From Janthinobacterium agaricidamnosum (GTDB lineage Bacteria > Pseudomonadota > Gammaproteobacteria > Burkholderiales > Burkholderiaceae_D): a stretch of DNA of 64,000 nt. The position numbers were made by a program, and so were the translations under genes. Below, in pieces: positions 61,069-64,000 of the stretch (position 1 is the first letter of the stretch; each line of letters opens with the position of its first letter). The DNA is taken from positions 2,852,001 through 2,916,000 of the forward strand of contig NZ_CP033019.1 of NCBI RefSeq assembly GCF_003667705.1. Direction: 5' to 3'. Below the pieces are notes generated by a model. It did no database searches, was not told the origin of the DNA, and saw only the letters and a list, made by a program, of their open reading frames with translations.

Positions 61069-61622
61069 TGGATGCCGCGACCTTGCAACTGGTGCTGGCG
61101 GCACTGGCGTTCGCCATCGCCGGCAATCTCTGGCTGACCCTGGCCGTGCTGCGCGCCAGCCGCCGCGAAAGGCTGGCGCCCACGGCGCTGGCGCCGGGCG
61201 AGCCCCTGCCCGCCGTGCCAGCCCGCCCGCTGACTGGCGGCGCGCGTTTCCAGCCGGGCGCCCCCGGCCAGGCGGCCGTGCTGCTGTTCCTCGCCAGCCG
61301 CTGCCCGAAATGCGCGGATAAGCTGGCCGGCATCGAACGGCTGCTGCCGTTGGCGCGCAATGCGGGCCTGGCCGTGTGGCTGCTCAGCGAAGAACCGGCC
61401 CGCCGGCTGCGCGCCTTCCTGCCCGGCGACGCCTTGCGTGCGGCGGCGGCGCGCGTCAGCCTGCGCGACTACCGGCGCGTCAATCCCCAAATGAGCTCGC
61501 CGTCCTATGTCTTTGTCAATCACCAGGGACGCGTGGAAGCGGCCGGCCTGATCGGCGACGCAGACTGGCTGGCCCTCGTCGGACAATTGAACGCCGAACC
61601 GTCACAGGAGCGCGCCGCATGA
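61065..61622 (+). CDS. MauD-like thioredoxin-fold protein
   Basis: 185 residues with one N-terminal membrane helix (about 6-27, LVLAALAFAIAGNLWLTLAV), then a periplasmic thioredoxin fold: PGQAAVLLFLASRCPKCADKLAGIERLLPL with the CPKC active site (about residue 82), and NPQMSSPSYVFVNHQGRVEAAGL with the cis-Pro loop. Resembles MauD and other TlpA-like thiol-disulfide proteins. It starts at 61065 or one codon later and overlaps both neighbours by 4 nt. It probably oxidises or shuffles disulfides of a substrate handed over by MauE or the peptide itself. Confidence 0.85.
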   Translation: MMDAATLQLVLAALAFAIAGNLWLTLAVLRASRRERLAPTALAPGEPLPAVPARPLTGGARFQPGAPGQAAVLLFLASRCPKCADKLAGIERLLPLARNAGLAVWLLSEEPARRLRAFLPGDALRAAAARVSLRDYRRVNPQMSSPSYVFVNHQGRVEAAGLIGDADWLALVGQLNAEPSQERAA

Positions 61623-63391
61623 GCAATATCAACTTCGGCCCGCATTTTGAACGCCTGCGCCTGCTGTACCCCGTGCGCTGGCGCATTGCCGCCGGCCTGC
61701 TGTGCATGGCCCTTACCGTGGGCGCGCAGCTGGCCTTTCCGCAAGCCATCGCGTATTTCATCGACAACGTGACCGCCCTCACCCGGCACGGCGTCACGCC
61801 GGGCATGGTCGCCGCCATGCTGGCCTTCAGCGTGCTGTATGCGCTGGCCTCGGCCGCGCGCTTCTACCTGCTGCAATCGAGCGGCCACATGGTTGTCATG
61901 GGCGTGCGCCGGCGCCTGTTCGACGTGGTGATCAACCAGCCCATCGCCTTCTTCGACAAGCACCATGGCGGCGAGCTGAACAGCCGGCTCACGTCCGACG
62001 TGTCGGCCCTGCATGAAAGCCTGACCATCGGCGCGGCCAACGCCCTGCGCTCGCTGTGCGTGTTTTTGGGCGGCATCGCCATGCTGCTGCAGCTGTCGCC
62101 CATGCTGAGCCTGCCGCTGGCCTTGTTCATTCCCATCAGCCTGTATCTCGGCAAGTTATCCGGCAGCAATTACCGGCAGCGCGCGCGGGCCATTTCGGCC
62201 ACCCTGGCCGCCAGCGGCAAGGTGGCGCAGGAATATTTTGCCCATGCGCGCCTGGTGCAGGCGTTCAACCAGCAAGGCGGCGCCATGGCCCGTTACGCGC
62301 AAGCCATGCGGGAGCTGCTGGAGGTGTCGCTGGCCGGCACGCGGCTGCTGGCCGTGTTCCAGGGCGCGCAGGGGCTGCTCGCTTTTGCTGCCCTGCTGAC
62401 CACCCTGTGCTTCGGCGCCCACCTGATCGGCCAGGGCCGCCTGAGCGTGGGCGAGCTGACGGCCTTTGTCATCTATGCCAGCATGGTGACGGACACGGCC
62501 GGCTCCATCAGCGAGTTCTGGAACACCTGGATGCGCACCATGGGCTCGACCGACCGCATCTTCGAGATCCTGCGCAGCCACCGTGCCGTGCCCGAGGCGC
62601 CGCCGCAGCCGCCGCTGGCGGGCCACATCGCGCTGCGCGACGTGCGTTTTGCGTATCCCGAGCGCGTACAGGTCGCGGCGCTCGACGGCGTCAGCCTGTC
62701 CATCCGCGCAGGCGAAAAGATCGCCCTCGTCGGCGCCTCGGGTGCGGGCAAGTCCACCATCGCCAGCCTGGTGCTGGGCCACTACAAGATGGACGCGGGC
62801 AGCCTGCAATTCGACGGCATCGACGCGCAGGTGCTGGGCGTGACGCAGTTGCGGCGCCAGATGGCCGTGGTGGAGCAGGAGCCGGCCCTGTTTTCCGGCA
62901 GCATCGCCGACAATATCGCCTTTGCCGTGCCGGACCGGGTCGTGGCGCGCGAAGCGATGGTGGCGGCGGCGCGCCTGGCCCATGCCCACGATTTTATCGC
63001 GGCCTTTCCGGACGGCTACGACACCCTCGTGGGCGAACGGGGCGTGCAATTATCTGGCGGACAGAAGCAGCGCATCGCGATTGCCCGCGCCATCCTGCGC
63101 GCGCCGAAAATCCTGATTCTGGACGAGGCCACCAGCGCGCTCGACGCGGCCAGCGAACAGCTGGTGCAGCGCGCGCTCGACGCGCTGATGCAAGGACGCA
63201 CCACCATCATCATCGCCCACCGCTTTTCCACCATCGTCAAGGCCGACCGCATCATCGTCATGGACAAGGGCCGGATTTGCCAGCAAGGCACGCACGCCGA
63301 GCTGCTGCGCGCGGGCGGCCAGTATGCGCGGCTGATGCAGCAGCAGCTGTCGCAATTCCAGCAGTTGCATGACAGTACGGCCACCCTGTAG
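61619..63391 (+). CDS. ABC exporter, membrane-ATPase fusion
   Basis: 590 residues from MSNINFGPHFERLRLLYPVR (ATGA overlap with the MauD-like gene). N-terminal six-helix exporter domain (about 1-320, with VGAQLAFPQAIAYFIDNV and FDKHHGGELNSRLTSDVSAL) and a C-terminal ATPase: Walker A VGASGAGKSTIASLVLG, signature LSGGQKQRIAIARAIL, Walker B ILILDEATSALDAASEQ and H-loop IAHRFSTIV. No N-terminal C39 peptidase domain, so leader removal is not done by the transporter. It is the last gene of the peptide operon and the expected exporter of the processed product; lipid-flippase-like relatives exist. Confidence 0.9.
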   Translation: MSNINFGPHFERLRLLYPVRWRIAAGLLCMALTVGAQLAFPQAIAYFIDNVTALTRHGVTPGMVAAMLAFSVLYALASAARFYLLQSSGHMVVMGVRRRLFDVVINQPIAFFDKHHGGELNSRLTSDVSALHESLTIGAANALRSLCVFLGGIAMLLQLSPMLSLPLALFIPISLYLGKLSGSNYRQRARAISATLAASGKVAQEYFAHARLVQAFNQQGGAMARYAQAMRELLEVSLAGTRLLAVFQGAQGLLAFAALLTTLCFGAHLIGQGRLSVGELTAFVIYASMVTDTAGSISEFWNTWMRTMGSTDRIFEILRSHRAVPEAPPQPPLAGHIALRDVRFAYPERVQVAALDGVSLSIRAGEKIALVGASGAGKSTIASLVLGHYKMDAGSLQFDGIDAQVLGVTQLRRQMAVVEQEPALFSGSIADNIAFAVPDRVVAREAMVAAARLAHAHDFIAAFPDGYDTLVGERGVQLSGGQKQRIAIARAILRAPKILILDEATSALDAASEQLVQRALDALMQGRTTIIIAHRFSTIVKADRIIVMDKGRICQQGTHAELLRAGGQYARLMQQQLSQFQQLHDSTATL

Positions 63392-63401
63392 AGTGGGCCA
63401 G

Positions 63402-63803
63402 ATGAAAAAAACCTACCATGGCAGTTGCCACTGCGGCGCCGTGCGCTTCGCGGCCGAGATCGACCTGGCGGCCCCCAGCCTGCGCTGCAACTGTTCCTAT
63501 TGCCTGAAAATCCGCTGCTGGGCCAGCCAGGTGCCGCCCGCCGACTTCCGGCTGCTGGCCGGCGAAGGCGACTTGAGCGCATACCGCTTCGGCGCCGGCC
63601 GCGAACGCCACTATTTTTGCCGCCACTGCGGCGTACACCCGTTTGGCTACGGCGATTCGCCCCGCAGCGGCCCATTTGTCGGCATTGGCGTGAACTGCCT
63701 CGACGATGCGGCGGCGGCCGAGCTGGCCCGGGTGCCCGTCACCTTTGTCGATGGCTGGCATGACGACTGGGACAGGCCGCCGCAGGAAACAGGGCACTTG
63801 TAA
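63402..63803 (+). CDS. GFA-family zinc protein
   Basis: 133 residues from MKKTYHGSCHCGAVRFAAEI. Zinc-site cysteines of the GFA/CENP-V family: CHCG (about 9-12), CNCSYCLKI (about 32-40) and CRHCGVHPFGYG (about 75-86), in the usual spacing. GFA proteins are related to glutathione-dependent formaldehyde-activating enzyme, but most members have no confirmed reaction. It starts 10 nt after the exporter stop, so it may be co-transcribed, though it has no clear place in peptide making. Confidence 0.85.
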   Translation: MKKTYHGSCHCGAVRFAAEIDLAAPSLRCNCSYCLKIRCWASQVPPADFRLLAGEGDLSAYRFGAGRERHYFCRHCGVHPFGYGDSPRSGPFVGIGVNCLDDAAAAELARVPVTFVDGWHDDWDRPPQETGHL

Positions 63804-64000
63804 ACAATGCAAATGTAGAAATGGTTGTCAGCTACGCCGGAGTTTTCCTACGTGGCGACAAGGAGTGTCCCTATGGTTAAGCCCGACGCTTGCAACGAGA
63901 ATGGTCTCAACGGTGCTGCACGGCGCCGGAGCTCAGCAGGAACATCCGACCCAATATTGGAGCGGATGACGACGCAGACTAACCTTAGGGGACATGATCA
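63804..64000. other. Terminal gap without a recognised feature
   Basis: About 200 nt after the GFA gene to the window edge. Nothing with a family resemblance or a strong hairpin was seen; the short open frame reading into the edge overlaps the GFA gene and is not supported. Confidence 0.4.

Noticed and set aside
1-64000. tRNA, rRNA, CRISPR array or complete prophage
   Set aside because: No cloverleaf-like stretch with a T-loop word, no rRNA words, no regularly spaced repeats and no phage structural genes were recognised by reading.

Overview
The window looks like a chromosomal segment of a betaproteobacterium, most likely Oxalobacteraceae (Janthinobacterium, Massilia or Duganella-like). The inference rests on the GC-rich, GCG/GGC-biased coding of positions 26-64 kb and on the gene set (LodA/LodB pair, cytochrome c-FTR1 fusion, DASS carrier, phosphoethanolamine transferase, sensory hybrid kinases). 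No rRNA, tRNA or CRISPR array was recognised. Left part (1 to about 26.1 kb): an accessory island of mixed composition. It opens with a cut-off OLD-type ATPase, then a heavy-metal block: a DMT carrier with a very histidine-rich tail, small exported and membrane-anchored proteins, a HupE-like protein and a czcI-B-A-DUF3240-C RND efflux operon on the minus strand, divergent from chrB-chrA (chromate resistance) on the plus strand. A decayed second copy of the DMT gene marks the junction to an AT-richer stretch holding an XRE regulator, a large Fic protein, a Tn7/Tn5053-type transposition module (tniA-tniB-tniQ) with a repeat cluster beside tniA, and a long SMC/RloC-like ATPase. The island ends against the C-terminal stub of an S41 peptidase, probably an old insertion scar. 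Middle part (26.7 to 39 kb): host-like genes in short, clearly regulated units. A MerR regulator and a DJ-1/PfpI protein are divergent from an old-yellow-enzyme plus acetoacetate-decarboxylase-like pair, and the two promoters between them are near copies of each other with 19-bp MerR-type spacers. Then come arsH, adhP behind a perfect FNR-type box, an FTR1 iron permease with a Fur-like box on its start, and a TetR gene with two matching operator-like palindromes that frame an SDR and a quinone-oxidoreductase-like gene. Right part (39 to 57.8 kb): a signalling operon (periplasmic binding protein, hybrid kinase with two receivers and an HPt, and a REC-PAS-GGDEF-EAL-REC protein), a DASS carrier, lodA-lodB for a CTQ-dependent amino-acid oxidase, ferredoxin-NADP reductase, a phosphoethanolamine transferase, another DJ-1/PfpI protein and a serine hydrolase with tetratricopeptide-like tail. 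Far right (58.0 to 63.4 kb): the most interesting locus. Two paralogous 61-62 residue peptides with a shared leader-like motif and an invariant 15-residue block precede an ATP-grasp ligase of the peptide-maturase type, a Clp-fold serine protease of the SDH type, a MauE-like membrane protein, a MauD-like thioredoxin protein and an ABC exporter, all translationally overlapped. I read it as a RiPP pathway, possibly a new graspetide-like class with a redox step and a dedicated protease.
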